64,000 nucleotides of DNA from Deinandra increscens subsp. villosa (lineage: Eukaryota; Streptophyta; Magnoliopsida; Asterales; Asteraceae): NCBI GenBank assembly GCA_039602395.1, contig JBCNJP010000017.1, positions 91,090,182 through 91,154,181 of the forward strand, given 5' to 3'. The notes beneath the pieces are model-generated. The model did no database searches. It saw only the letters and a program-made list of their open reading frames with translations, and had not been told where the DNA came from. Positions within the stretch are counted from its first letter, which is position 1; the number at the start of each line of letters is the position of its first letter. The translations under genes were made by a program, and so were the position numbers. This document shows positions 10,793 to 23,100 of this stretch, one piece after another.

Positions 10793-11265
10793 TGTAGGTC
10801 CGGAAAAACTCTCTAAACACGATATTCTATCAATCACGAGTGCGGAATCCAAGTGATTGATTGATTCAAGATGAGAGAAGAGAAGAAACACGAAAATACG
10901 ATGATATAAACGTTAAAAACTTGAACTTGCACACAAGATGAACTTGTCAGGTACAACTCAGAAAATCGTAAACACACTTCTCTTGGGTTTACGATCGTAA
11001 TCACTTTGGATCGTAAACACCTTATGGTTGCCCTCTCTCAATCGTAAACAGGCAACCCTAAATGAGGAGGTCTAGTAGGGTTTATATAGCCACCCCATTG
11101 GGTTTACTATTGGGCCCCTTGTGGATCATAAACCCAATAGTAAACCCAAGTCCAATCATAAACTAGCCTAAATACAATAATCAAACTAGCCTATGATCCT
11201 AATTAAACCCTCTAAGCCCAGCCCAACTTATTTAATATTACAAGCCTCATAATCTAGCCTCTACA
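10793..11265 (-). repeat. 5' LTR of the gag-only element
   Basis: 473 bp, the partner of 5485-5957. Read on the minus strand it begins TGTAGAGG and ends GACCTACA, followed by AT and the primer site. Confidence 0.9.
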
Positions 11266-11270
11266 ATCAG

Positions 11271-12494
11271 AATACATCACCTTTCCATGAAGATCAAAAA
11301 TCACCACATCCCTGAACTGATTGCTTTTGAATATTAACTTTTTCAATTATAAAACTTTGAAAGTTTTAGGGTCCCAATTTTTTCCATAAACAAGTGAAAT
11401 ACTCAAATCTTCAATATTCTTCAGTTTGTGTAGGCAGAAAATCTCTGAAAAACGTAATCCCATAGACGCAATTCCTCAGAATTCTAATAATCGCCTCAAA
11501 TAATCATACCATGTATCTCAATCTTTGTCCATCATCAGATAACAAGTGTTTTTGAATCTCTGCCCATCATAAAAAAATGACTACCCACACACATCTCTTT
11601 TGGAAATTCGATGACTAATTCTCGACAAATATTGGAATCTGGAAATTCTTCAAGAAGATGAAACAAATCATTATAACTTAAGACTTCTTCAATCAATTTT
11701 TTATAATTCTTCAAACATATCAACCCACAACTACCGAACCAAAGGTAAACCCGATAACTGATTTGTTCTTTGAAACCCTCAACGAACTGCTTTAACGAAG
11801 GGTCTGCGAACTGAGAAACAAACATACAGTTTATGACAGTTATAAACAAACCAGTAACAACAAACTCTCTCAGTTCGTTCGTTGAAAACACCCCATAGTT
11901 TTTAAACAAAAGTGCTTCATTAAAAATGCATCATAATTTCTCGCACTTCATGACAATCACTGACGAACCAGACAACGAACTCCTTGATGAACTGTGTAAC
12001 GAATCCAAGTTACAAACCTAGAAACGAACTCATTATCATAAACCAGATAGTGAACTGAGCTGAGAACTGGTTGCGAACCAGTCAACGAACTGACTCACGA
12101 ACCAGGTAACGAACCCAACAAAAAAACTAATACACGAACTGAGAAACAAACTGGATAAAAAACTAGGAAACGAACATATAAGCAAAGTGATACTTCGTGG
12201 CGGTTATTGCTATGAAGTGGAGAACAAGTCACAGTTCGTGACGGTTATTTTCAAGAACTGGAGAAACACCAACGACTAGACCTGGATTTCATGAAAAACG
12301 CACCAGATTTAGAATTTTATCAAATTTCAACAATCCAATACTTCTGTTAGGTGAAAACGTGACTGAGGAATGCTCAGTTAAACAAAACCGATCATAAACT
12401 CAAAGAATCACACATAACATCACGTTTAACGTCTCAAAATGAACAAAAACGGATAGAACCAACCATAGAAAGAGCCAACAACTCTGATACCACT
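11271..12494 (-). other. 5' internal region of the outer element with an unidentified ORF
   Basis: Continuous with 4520-5479 once the nested element is removed. It holds one minus-strand frame of 124 codons at 11535-11909 (MFKNYGVFSTNELREF to RDSKTLVI), rich in F, L and C, with no family I recognise. The stretch 11940-12250 is a run of short GAACTGG/AACGAAC/ACGAACTG variants. No gag, protease or polymerase motif is present. Confidence 0.45.
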
Positions 12495-12894
12495 TGAAAA
12501 AACATGTTATGGATCGTTTATAGGTCGATAACATATCGAGACAGAAGCTTTGTCATTAAACTTGTCGAATGGTTACATAAACTGAATGAGTATACATCGT
12601 TTAAAGACTTGGGGGAGGTCGGACAACACCCCCCCCTCTCGACACGCAGATCTGGAAGACATAAAGACTTTGCTTGGATCACAAAGTGAATTCTATTTAT
12701 AATATTGAATACCCACGAAGTGAAGTAGTTCACGAACTCCCAGTTCATTACAACGAACTGGAAGTTCGTGACATGCAAACTCCCACTTCGTGGTTCACTT
12801 TGCGATCCAGTTCGTGACCCTACGAACTCTTCTAATACTCCACTATGTTTTACAATTCAAATAGTAATGGCCACACAAGGTTCATGCTCTAACA
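12495..12894 (-). repeat. 5' LTR of the outer element
   Basis: The partner of 4111-4519. The tRNA-Met-type primer site starts two bases below 12495 on the minus strand. Confidence 0.75.
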
Positions 12895-13914
12895 AGATTT
12901 AAACACCACATTGGTTGAGGAGGAAAATGTTGCATTTCTTATAAGGAGGTGGAAGGTGGAAACAATCTATATGAAAATGCGTTTTTCCTGGGTGAGCAAC
13001 TCGTCGGGTGAAAATAAAATCGTGAGTTCTTGATTGGGCAATCCATCGGGGGCAAAGCGGACAATATCTTGGTACGGTTGGCTTGAGCTTACAATATACC
13101 CCTAATATATCTTGTGGCACACTCCTCAAGATAAGTCATATACCACAGTTTCTAAAATGTTAAACTTTTAACGTCTTGTTTTCTGTTAGTGATAATTCCC
13201 GCGTAACTAAAATAATTAGGATGACTCATAAACATTCTCGAAGGGTATAGTTAACTATATATAACATAATATGGCAAATATTGTGTTAAAGTCGCGATAT
13301 AAAGAGCGCATCCAGTATGCGTCACAATCGCAGTGGTTTCTCACCTGAATATCATTTCTAGATTGTAATTCTCAGTAAACACTAGAATAAGTGTATATAA
13401 CTCCACCGAGTCATTAAAACCAACTCAAATGGTTAAACGACTCGATATCGGTTTATAACACGTAACCGCACCGGTTACCGATTTCACTGTTTCTCGCACC
13501 GACTCTCACAGTTGTTCTTTATAACAACTAGAACAATGGTAACCAACTATATAACAATACTTATCACTCTAATCCTGCCTCAGTGACCTCCCTGTCACTA
13601 TTACTGTCATACGCGCATTAAGCGTCGTTTGTCGTTTCCACATAGGTACTTCGCATGTAATCATCTGAACAGATATTTTGACGTATATTAACATCCGTAT
13701 TAATATATCAATTGCCATAATCACTCAAACCAACGCACTTTACGATAACAACCGGTTATCTTATGCATTGATCGTTTAAACAACGTACATTGTCGTTCAA
13801 TTTGCATTCAAGCTTCTATTCTTCCGCAACACCTCAAATTGCATAACCATCAGTTAGAATACCTCTAATAACTTATCCAATTATATATCATATCTACGAA
13901 TTGGCCTAACGGGA
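12895..13914. other. Intergenic, probable Copia LTR remnant then unresolved sequence
   Basis: The first 60 bases (CCACATTGGTTGAGGAGG, then CTTATAAGGAGGTGGAAGG) resemble the start of a common Copia LTR class. The rest has no open frame of note. It has many CG-containing short words but no repeat I could define. Confidence 0.35.
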
Positions 13915-16553
13915 TGTCACACCCCTAAAAATCCCCCTGCGGAGTATCACCGCGTTCGAGGCGTGACAGACCAGGATCTCAGGCATCAAATACACATAAC
14001 AGTCTATATGCATAAATAAACCATTCAAAACCATAGTATAAAAGTCCATAAAGTTTAACAAACAGTTTTTAGAGTTGCGAAAGTGTAAAAACCAACAAAA
14101 AAAATTTCAGATATTTTGCGCCCATGGCGCCCAAAAGTTTAAAATGTTTAAACAAACAATGCAGAGTTAATGAAATGAACCATGAACTCCTAACGTGCTC
14201 CTTAGCGTGCCACCTAAGGACATGAGAAGATATATGCTAAATTGTCACCACAGGGTTCACAAAGTTTAAGTAAAAGCAGATAAATAAACATTTATCAAAA
14301 CAATAAGTAAACCGGCTAGTCTTAACGAGACCTAACCAAAAGAAGGATACCATCTTGTAAGCTGATTTATATACCTGCAGATAGCTAGTCCATAGATTAC
14401 TGTAACACCATAGGGTTCATGTCACCATTACTAAGAGTTAAGATTTGCCTTCTGTCATGTCGTTTTCCGAGCATGGTAAAGCTAGAGACAATATAATACC
14501 CGTTTCACCTCCTCCAAAGCAAGTTGGGCTAGCACGACTAGCTCAGGCAGGGTTTGTCAGGCCCAGTAGATCTACCTCATAATTTCTCGTTATCAAGTAT
14601 TCATGGTACACTAGTAGAAGGACTTTCATAGCATATTGAGTCATCTATGATTTACAAAGTGTGGTATATAACATCAAGTTTGAGTTTATAGAAATAAATG
14701 TTATTGCATGTCTTCTGCCCCCAAAGTAAAACAAGTTAAAGTAGAGGTTGTAAACTCACCTCGGGTGCGTAAAAGAAACCAAATAGCCAAAAGCCGACAA
14801 GAGGCGGTGACTCCTATAGACTTTACCTAAGACACATAGTCTTGTAAGTGTTTGACCGAATTAACCGACCGTCCCAATAAACGCACAATTGACAAGTTGA
14901 CTCGAAAACACATTGGTGATTAGATTAGGTTTTCAAATCTATATATCCTAGCACGCATACCACATAACATGTCATATAGCAGTAAATATTCATGCGTCAC
15001 AATTAATTATTAACTATCCCGCGTATACGATGTAAGACTGACATGGCAATCTTAGAAAATCTTGTTATTCCCACAAGGGTAGGAGACTTAAGACTTGTAT
15101 ATGCGTACAACCTATAATTAATTCGACCTAAAGCACATAAACAAGTAACCAAGTAGCCATGGGTTCATACACATGCGTTACATAAAAAACAATTATCCTA
15201 TAAATATATATTTATTGCGTACGATCAAAGTTCACGTCAAAACCATATTTTTATCACACATTAAGCATAAGGAATTCACGTCTAACATATTTCAAATCGT
15301 ATCAAAGTGTTCGCTAACTCATTTTTATCACACATTAAGCATAAGGAATTCACGTCTAACATATTTCAAATCGTATCAAAGTGTTCGCTAACTCATGCAT
15401 TCATCATACGTTAATCTAGGATCATGTTTCGTATGATAAAAACAAATAGTTATTTAAATGTTTATTTTTTATGCAAGTTGTCATCAAGACACCAACTTTA
15501 TCATCAATCATGCATATTACTTCATAAAGCATGCAATTTTATCATAGATCGAATATCAAGGAACCACCTTTACTCAAGATCTAACATGCATGAACATTAA
15601 AATTGGATTCTTATCGAACATCTTACGTAAAGTTTGCAACTTTATATCTTCTAAGCCCTATACATCTAACATTTGCATGCATCCATAACATGAATAAAGC
15701 ATAAAAATTCAACCTTAATCAACATGCATAAGCAAGAACCCTAGACCTAAGCATGCATAAACATAATCATCATAAAAATCACATTTTTATTATAAAATCC
15801 TAACTTTACTACACCAATCAATAGATCTACGCATGGAATAATCATATCATCATCATAGTAGCCTAGATCTATCATAAAGTTCAAATCTTGATGACTTTAA
15901 AGCAACAAAAACATGGGTAATGAACATACCAACAACGTAGAATCAATCGGTGATGAAAAACAAGGTTGAATCTTGATCTAACACACAAATCTTCATGGGT
16001 AGAAACATTTTGGACATAATTTTAGAGCCGGTGGGACGTTTTTGGGGCTGTTAAAATGAAGTGATGGTGGCTAATAACGTTTATATAGTGAAAATCTAGG
16101 ATTTTCTCGATCTTGCGGACCGTAAAGAGGGTCTGACCAGGCAAGTCACAGTCCGCGTCTGCCCTCCTGGTTGACTTTTGTTGACCAATCCCTGTTTTGT
16201 ATGTTTTTCATGCTTTTGGTCACGGTTTTCTACGAGTTTTTTTATTCATTCACCATCATATTTATCACACCTAATCCAATAAAATCAGGTATAAACATCC
16301 CATATAACATAATACGTCCAAACAGTTGTATTTACGTAAGAGTTTCGCATGTAAGTTGCAACATGTATGGGTTTCCGATTATTCACCAATGTTTCAAGAC
16401 TCAACCTTGTGTATAATGTTTGTGAAGTGTTTTTAAAATACTAGACTCATTTAATACTCTAACTGAAACGCTACACTTATATACATGATTCCCGGTTTGA
16501 CAGTTTTATCGATTTTCGCTGCTCGGGCCCCACCGATGGGTCAGATTGTCACA
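13915..16553. mobile_element. Solo-LTR-like block, Gypsy type
   Basis: The block starts TGTCACACCCC at 13915 and ends GGGTCAGATTGTCACA at 16553. This gives the imperfect inverted ends (TGTCACACCC / TGTGACAATC) of chromovirus-type Gypsy LTRs. No coding potential is found across 2.6 kb. A clear target duplication is not visible (CGGGA against TGGGC), so the outer limits are uncertain. It contains an exact 74-bp tandem duplication. Confidence 0.4.
15247..15394. repeat. Exact 74-bp tandem duplication
   Basis: Units 15247-15320 and 15321-15394 are identical, running from ATTTTTATCACACATTAAGC to GTTCGCTAACTC. The lack of any mismatch implies a very recent event or an assembly duplication. Confidence 0.9.
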
Positions 16554-17119
16554 TGGGCATAATTAGGCCTACTGGGTCCCCGGATTAAGAGAGACCTAAG
16601 AAGAAGATGAGGAAAAAAGAAACTAATAATTTTATATTTTCTATATTTTCTTTTACCTTCCTAGGTATAGTTTGGTCTTTGCATAAACAATATACTAGAA
16701 AGAACTAACATTGTTAATAAGGTGAGTCTAATTGAAACATAAATGAAATTCAAAGACTCGAATAGAATGGTTATTTTTTACAAATCATAGGGACTAAATG
16801 CGTAAATTCTTCAATGATTAAGCTAAAACTTTGCAATTAATAATAATAATATTTACATTACATAATCAGTCGACACTCACGCGCTCATCTAAAAAGTCGC
16901 AGGTTCACATCAACCAGAAACTCCAAAGAACTTTCTTGCTGATTTCACAAAGCAAAACCCCCAAATACGTACATATCAAGATTCATCGCTACAATTAGGG
17001 CAAATCAAGGCCGAAACTGGAGCTTTTATTTTGAAATTTGAGGAGGTTCAAGTGAATTCGATCATAACTTCGGGTCACTTACAACCCCGCCAAAGGAAAT
17101 TAGGGTTTTCTAGGATCGA
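16554..17119 (+). promoter_or_regulatory. Upstream region and 5' UTR of the SNF2-RING gene
   Basis: Between the LTR-like block and the chosen ATG lie about 565 bp without mobile-element signature. Plausible leader sequence runs from about 16900 (CACATCAACCAGAAACTCC) to AGGGTTTTCTAGGATCGA just before the ATG. No TATA box can be picked with confidence. The promoter must be short or overlap the LTR-like block. Confidence 0.4.
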
Positions 17120-20100
17120 ATGATGATGGCAAACGGTGGTTATGAATGGCAATTCGACGGTGATGATGATGCTGATTTTGTCGCGGATGATGGTGCCATG
17201 AGCATGGACATGGACTCGTTTCTAAGCATCCTTGATGAGAGCCCTCCAGATGATATTTCGCAGGTTGATTCTGTTTTCTAATTTCTTTCTATGAGAGCAA
17301 GTGATTTGTAATATGAGCTTCTGAATTTATTGGTATCATGGATGTTTATTTGTGCGTATGTATGATCTTATAAATTTGTGTGGGAATAGAGGTTCTTGCT
17401 GTATTGCTTGATTTTGAATCAGTTGATTGGTTCGTGTGTGCGCTCGATTCTAGATGTGGGAAGTTATTTTAAGGTTTAATGTTTAGCTTATGGTTTATGT
17501 GAAATTACACAAAGTAGTTGATGTTTTCATCTCTTTTACTGTGGTACTTGTAGTTTCTAGGGCTGCTGATTTGTAATTTGGGTTTATTTTAGACGAGTTT
17601 TTGTTTAGACAGAATTAATGAGTAAACTGTGAGGTGCATTTGTAACGTAGAATATGCAAAATTATCTAATTTAGGTTGTGGTTCTTATTCCTAGAATGCT
17701 TTGTCTTCGAAGTTCAAATAGTTTATAACACCAACTAAATTCTTCAAATATTAATGTTTTTCATGCATTTTCAAGAGCTGTAGTAAATGTTTCACAGCTA
17801 TGTTTAGAATGCATTATTTAGTTCTCTGGCTCACAAAATCGTTTGACTGGCATGCTGGTGTCTTTTGTTGGCTGAGGGGAGGCGGGTGGGTGGGTTGACT
17901 GGCGGGTGGATGATTAAACTGTGTTTTTTACTTTTTATAAAATTGGCCGAACCGCCGAAGGCAAGGAGAACTGAAAGACCAGAGGTATGCGCAAATTATA
18001 TGAAAGAAAGCAGAAACACAAAAAGATAATAAATAAGCTATGCATTTTGAACTGTGATTTTCAGGCTTAGCATGTAACTGCTAAATAAGCTTCCTGCAAA
18101 TAATGGTAAGATATCATAAGATATAGTGCTTGTTACTGTTATTCAAATTCACTATCGGGATGCTGTTTGATGTTGTCTCTGATAAATGACTTGCACGAGA
18201 ACAATCGTAGTGCTTTAATGCTGTTGAGTCATGAGTGTTGAGTAGTGCACATCTCTTCATTTTATCCAATCAATAGTTTGTTTTTTGTCTTTTCTTGTTA
18301 AACCGTCATTGCACTTACCAACTTACTGTTTGACACTTATTTTTCAGACTAGATTAGCGGATCCTTCTTTAAGTATAGCGCCTTATAACAAGTCAGATTC
18401 ACATGTTGGTCCTAACGAGCACTCCCAAACCTTTGATGGTAACATTTGCTTCTCATTAACGAACTCTTTTGTTTTACATGATATGTGACATGCTGTAATC
18501 TTATGATCACGATTGTCGGTTATCATCTAAAAATCGGTAACCAAAACATGATTATAATCACTTGAATCTTTCTCTTCAGATCACCCAGAAGCTTCAGCTT
18601 CCAGAACTATTTGCTCAAGTGGTTCATCTGATTGCGAGAGGCAGACAGTTAATTATGGGTTGACAAAAGCACAACCTTTGCCAGATGTCTCCTCCACACA
18701 CTTGTACTCATGGACCCCTGGTGATTGGGCAGTGCCAGTTCCCCCAAGTGATGCCACTTGTCGAGATCTTTCATCACATAGCCATTATGACAGTAGGGAA
18801 GATTTTTCATCATCTAGCAGTTATGACATTTGGGAACCTAAGTTTGAGACGGCTAGTAGAAGTGGTAATTTTGGTATAACTGATGAAATATATCCTGGAA
18901 CATCAGAAGCTTCATTTGTTGATGTTAGTGGGTATGCGGACATTTTGTACAACGCGAATGAAAAGTCTTCTATGCCATATATCATGAACAGAAACGAACC
19001 ATCTTATTCTGGCCCTCATCCAGTGATTTACAATAATGGAATTTTAATTGACGATAAGATTGCATCAGGCACTACTACTTGTTTACCAAGCAGTGAAAGC
19101 TCTGCTGGAACTCATTACGTTTCTATGTTACCAAACAAAAGAGAAATTGTTTCTATAATGGGCGGAACAGCTGACGTGGGTACTGAAAAATCTTCTGATG
19201 TTTCTGAACAGCTGTTTACAGACAAGAGCTTGTTGCAACCATTTTCTAGGGGCCCCAATTCTCGCCATTTTATCAATACCAAGAACAGTGCAGTTGGGTC
19301 ATCCCAATCATCTTTTCATCATGATATATTAATCAAGAAGCAACTGGTATCCACAAAGGAAGAAATAGAGAATAAATTTGCTGCATTCAACCAGCTAGCA
19401 GTTGGGAAAAATATCACATACATTGATGTTGATGACCCTGATATATGTATCCTAGAAGATATGAGTGTACCTGCACCAAGAAAACAGTCTTCTGTCGATG
19501 GTAAATCACCTTTTACTGTTCCACCAAGGCCTCCACTTGGTGTCCCTCATGTTCACATGGGATATAATAATGCAAGAGTGAAGGAAAATGATGAGCGAAC
19601 TGTTTATCGAGTTGCATTGCAGGTGAGTCTAATCATTAAGGATCATGCCTGCTTAAAAATTGCATCTTGTTGCTGTTTGAGAGCTTATATTCTAATTTTG
19701 ATGGATTTAATGTTGTTCAACTGCAGGATCTTTCCCAGCCAAAGTCAGAAGCATCTGCACCTGAAGGTTCATTGGAGGTTCCACTTTTGAGACACCAGGT
19801 TCGGAAGCGTGCACAGAATGCTGACGTAGTGTTTATCATATAAAAATATATTTCTAGAATAGCAACAGCTTTCTGACAGAACTTGTTTTTCAGTTTGGCA
19901 TGTAGTTTTTAATACTTAGATTAAAGGTGATGGGTCGGTTTTAGCCTCCAATAGAACCATAACAAAATGTGTCAGTTACGGGGATTTTCCAACCGATCGG
20001 TTCGGTTAAAACTGGTTTGGGTTAATCAGTTAATTACTTCTTACCTGTTTGGTTTTGGGCCAAAAGAGCTAGATGGGCCAATGGGTCAAAAAGTCAGATG

Positions 20101-23100
20101 GACCAATGGGCCAAAATAACTAATTCAACCAATGGGTCTCCATGTTAAACTGATTGCAGTGATTTTGCTGTGGGGCTAGATGGGGCTAATTTTGTGGGAC
20201 TACATTTAAAAAAAACCTGGTTTTTTTTCAACCAGTTTCAGCTGGAATTTGGACAACCCAATCACCCGATGAACCTCCCCTACACTTAATGGAGAAGAAG
20301 CTAAAAAACAGCAATCACCATCATCCGTCCAAAACAAACCATTGGAACAATTGAACAATAACCAAATCTCAAAAAAAAAAATATTAGCCTGTCTGGCTAG
20401 TTTTAATTGGTTTCGTGAATGTGTGAAACTGAACCAAAAAGTCGGTTAACAAAAAATCTAACTTCGAACCATCGGTTAAATTGTTTTTTTGGTTTGATTT
20501 TGTCAAATATTTTTTTGTCATGGTCGTTTTTGTCGTTTTTTTTCATCAGTTTTGGTTCGGTCAATCAGTCTTTATGATCAGGCATAACTGAGATTTTCAT
20601 GTTTTCTTCTTGGTTGGATTCTAACTTGTTTGATGATGCTATTTGTGACAGCGAATTGCTTTGTCATGGATGGTGCAGAAAGAGACTAAAAACATGCACT
20701 GCTTTGGAGGAATCCTTGCTGATGACCAGGTGGCCTGGCCTTCTTTCTCATATATAATTTTCAAGCTTTGCAATTACTACGTGTTCAGTTATGTCTTATT
20801 AGTTGATGTTACTCCATTTTGGTCCCAACTTTGACCCCCTTTGTTGTAAAATTTGGTAACGGGTTGAATGCAATAGTAAAAATGACTAGCTTTGGAGATA
20901 CAGAGAATTCACAGCGTTATTCAGCTTGAATTCCACCAAACACCTCTTGATCAGCCAAGATCAAAATAGTAGTGGAAGGATGTGCCATCTTTAGAACTGA
21001 GAAACACAGGAATTTTTTTTTTCTTTTTCATAATACTCGCTGCCTTTCTTCACGAGACAAAAATTCTAACACAACCCATGTTCTAGACTACATGGAATCA
21101 AAAGAAATTTCTTACTACTAGTCTACTACTACTAATAAAGCTGAGAGTACAAGTAGCTAAAGCATGTGAAACAAACTGCAAAACAAACACATGGAAAATA
21201 GGAAATGAAAACTTTAGGTGGTAACATGGGGTGTTGCCACCGTATGGTATTTAGCCTCCATCATGGGGCTCCATCTTATCCAATTTAAGACCCGAAAATA
21301 CTGATCCGTTTCTTGCACCCAACCCGTATCCGGATAGTGGCTGAAACCCAATAGAATAAGTAGCAGACTCTTTTGAATCTTCAATGCTTAAGGCTTTAAA
21401 ATGGCAGAAAATTTCCCAGTAGGCGTACCGTTATCACCCTTACTTATGAATGAGTCAATTCGGATTATACTTTATTCTAACAAGTCAAATGGTTATCAGT
21501 GTAACAAGTCAAGGGGGTAATATGTAAAACAACTAAAACGGCGGAATAGATTATTAATGATTTATTTGATAAAAAGGCTAATGTGTAAAAGAGACGGATG
21601 CAAGTTTTGGTTGTAGTGTCGTACACAAAGCTTATTTGGCTGCAGTTAGAGTTAAACCTCGCGTGCTTTAAGCTCTGGCTTCACACCTCGCACTTTCATA
21701 GATGGATTATTCATTTTTTTTGGTTTTGTGTGGTTACTCTTTTGCAGGGTCTAGGTAAGACAATATCTACAATTGCTCTTATTCTGAAAGAGAGGTCACC
21801 TCCATCTTCTAGTGCTGGTATTACTGAAGTGAAAAAGGTAGAAACAGAAACTTTTAATCTGGATGATGATGATGATGTTGCTGCTATGACTGAGCTTAAT
21901 AAATTGAAACATACACCCGATTCCTGTTTGTTGCATACACAAAGTAGGCCTGCTGCAGGGACCCTCGTAGTATGTCCTACTAGTGTTCTTCGTCAATGGA
22001 ATGATGAGTTGCATAATAAGGTAAGCAGCAAGGCTAGTCTATCTGTTTTAATATATCACGGTGCAAATAGAACCAAGGATCCATATGAGCTAGCCAAGTA
22101 TGATGTGGTCCTGACCACATATGCAATTGTGGGCATGGAGGTTCCAAAGCAGCCGCTCGTTGATGAAGATGAAGATGAAACAAAAAAGCGTAGTGAATTA
22201 CACCGTGTTGGGCTCTCGCCCGGCAATAAAAGGAAATATCCTCCTACAAACTCTGGCAAGCGTTCCAAGAAGGACAAAAAGGAAAATGACAATGAATTAT
22301 TCGAATCTTATGCTCGTCCTCTTGCTAAGGTTAGATGGTTCAGGGTAGTACTCGATGAGGCACAAAGTATTAAGAATCACAAGACACAAGTAGCTAGGGC
22401 TTGTTGGGGTCTTAAGGCTAAACGCAGGTGGTGCTTGTCAGGGACTCCTATACAGAATGCCATTGATGATCTCTATAGCTACTTTAGATTCTTGAGATAC
22501 GATCCATACGCTGTATATAAATCGTTCTGCTCAACGATAAAGTCTCCTATTCAAAGGAACCCTACAACTGGGTATAAGAAGTTACAGGCTGTTCTGAAGA
22601 CCATCATGCTTCGTCGCACGAAAGGTGAGATATGCATGGTAATCAGATGAGGCAAAATGGACAAATCGGGTGGGTTGGGCATCTGTTCTAAAATCAAAAT
22701 TGGCTCAGGTCAAAACACAATTTTGGGTACATCTTGAAGCACTTTTTGTGCATTTCTTATACTTGGTGTGTTTTATGATAACAGAAACTATATTATTACA
22801 CCACTATTTATCTTTTTTTTTTATCCATACAATCTGTTGATATAAAACATAACCTGAATGTAAATGTTTTTGTTTGGTAAATGTTTGGTTCAGCTACACT
22901 GCTTGATGGAGAACCAATTATCTCTCTGCCACCCAAGACCATTAGTCTGAAGAAAGTGGATTTCACTCTTGAGGAGCGTGAATTCTATTGCCAGCTGGAG
23001 TCTGATTCCCGTGCTCAGTTTGAAGTATGTTTTTAGCTACTAAATATTTTGTTCAATGATTGCTTATATATTCCAAAATATCTTTCATATGCCAAATTGC

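Larger units (their letters stand above)
5485..11265 (-). mobile_element. Nested gag-only LTR retrotransposon (TR-GAG-like)
   Basis: Two 473-bp LTRs (5485-5957 and 10793-11265) bound the element, and the 5-bp duplication ATCAG flanks it (5480-5484, 11266-11270). On the minus strand the primer site TGGTATCAGAGCC (10778-10790) is two bases from the 5' LTR. A purine tract AGGGGAAGAT touches the 3' LTR. I count five substitutions between the LTRs. The only large ORF is a gag with a CCHC knuckle (8357-10276). No protease, integrase, reverse transcriptase or RNase H is seen in 5958-8356. This matches the published idea of terminal-repeat elements carrying only GAG, which move using enzymes from an autonomous relative. 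Confidence 0.85.
4111..12894 (-). mobile_element. Outer non-autonomous LTR retrotransposon, host of a nested element
   Basis: LTRs of 409 bp (4111-4519) and 400 bp (12495-12894) share their sequence and orientation. On the minus strand the LTR runs TGTTAGA...TTTTTCA. A tRNA-Met-type primer site (TGGTATCAGAGT) follows the 5' LTR at 12481-12492. A purine tract AAGGAGGAATT abuts the 3' LTR at 4520-4530. Target duplications are near-perfect (AGATG at 4106-4110, AGATT at 12895-12899). After subtracting the nested element, about 2.2 kb of internal sequence is left, including a 500-N gap, with no gag or pol recognised. It is therefore a defective or TRIM/LARD-like element. Confidence 0.75.

Noticed and set aside
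18285..18879. Separate small genes at 18285-18488 and 18685-18879
   Set aside because: The first overlaps exon 2 and its introns; the second is an out-of-frame shadow of exon 3 of the SNF2-RING gene.
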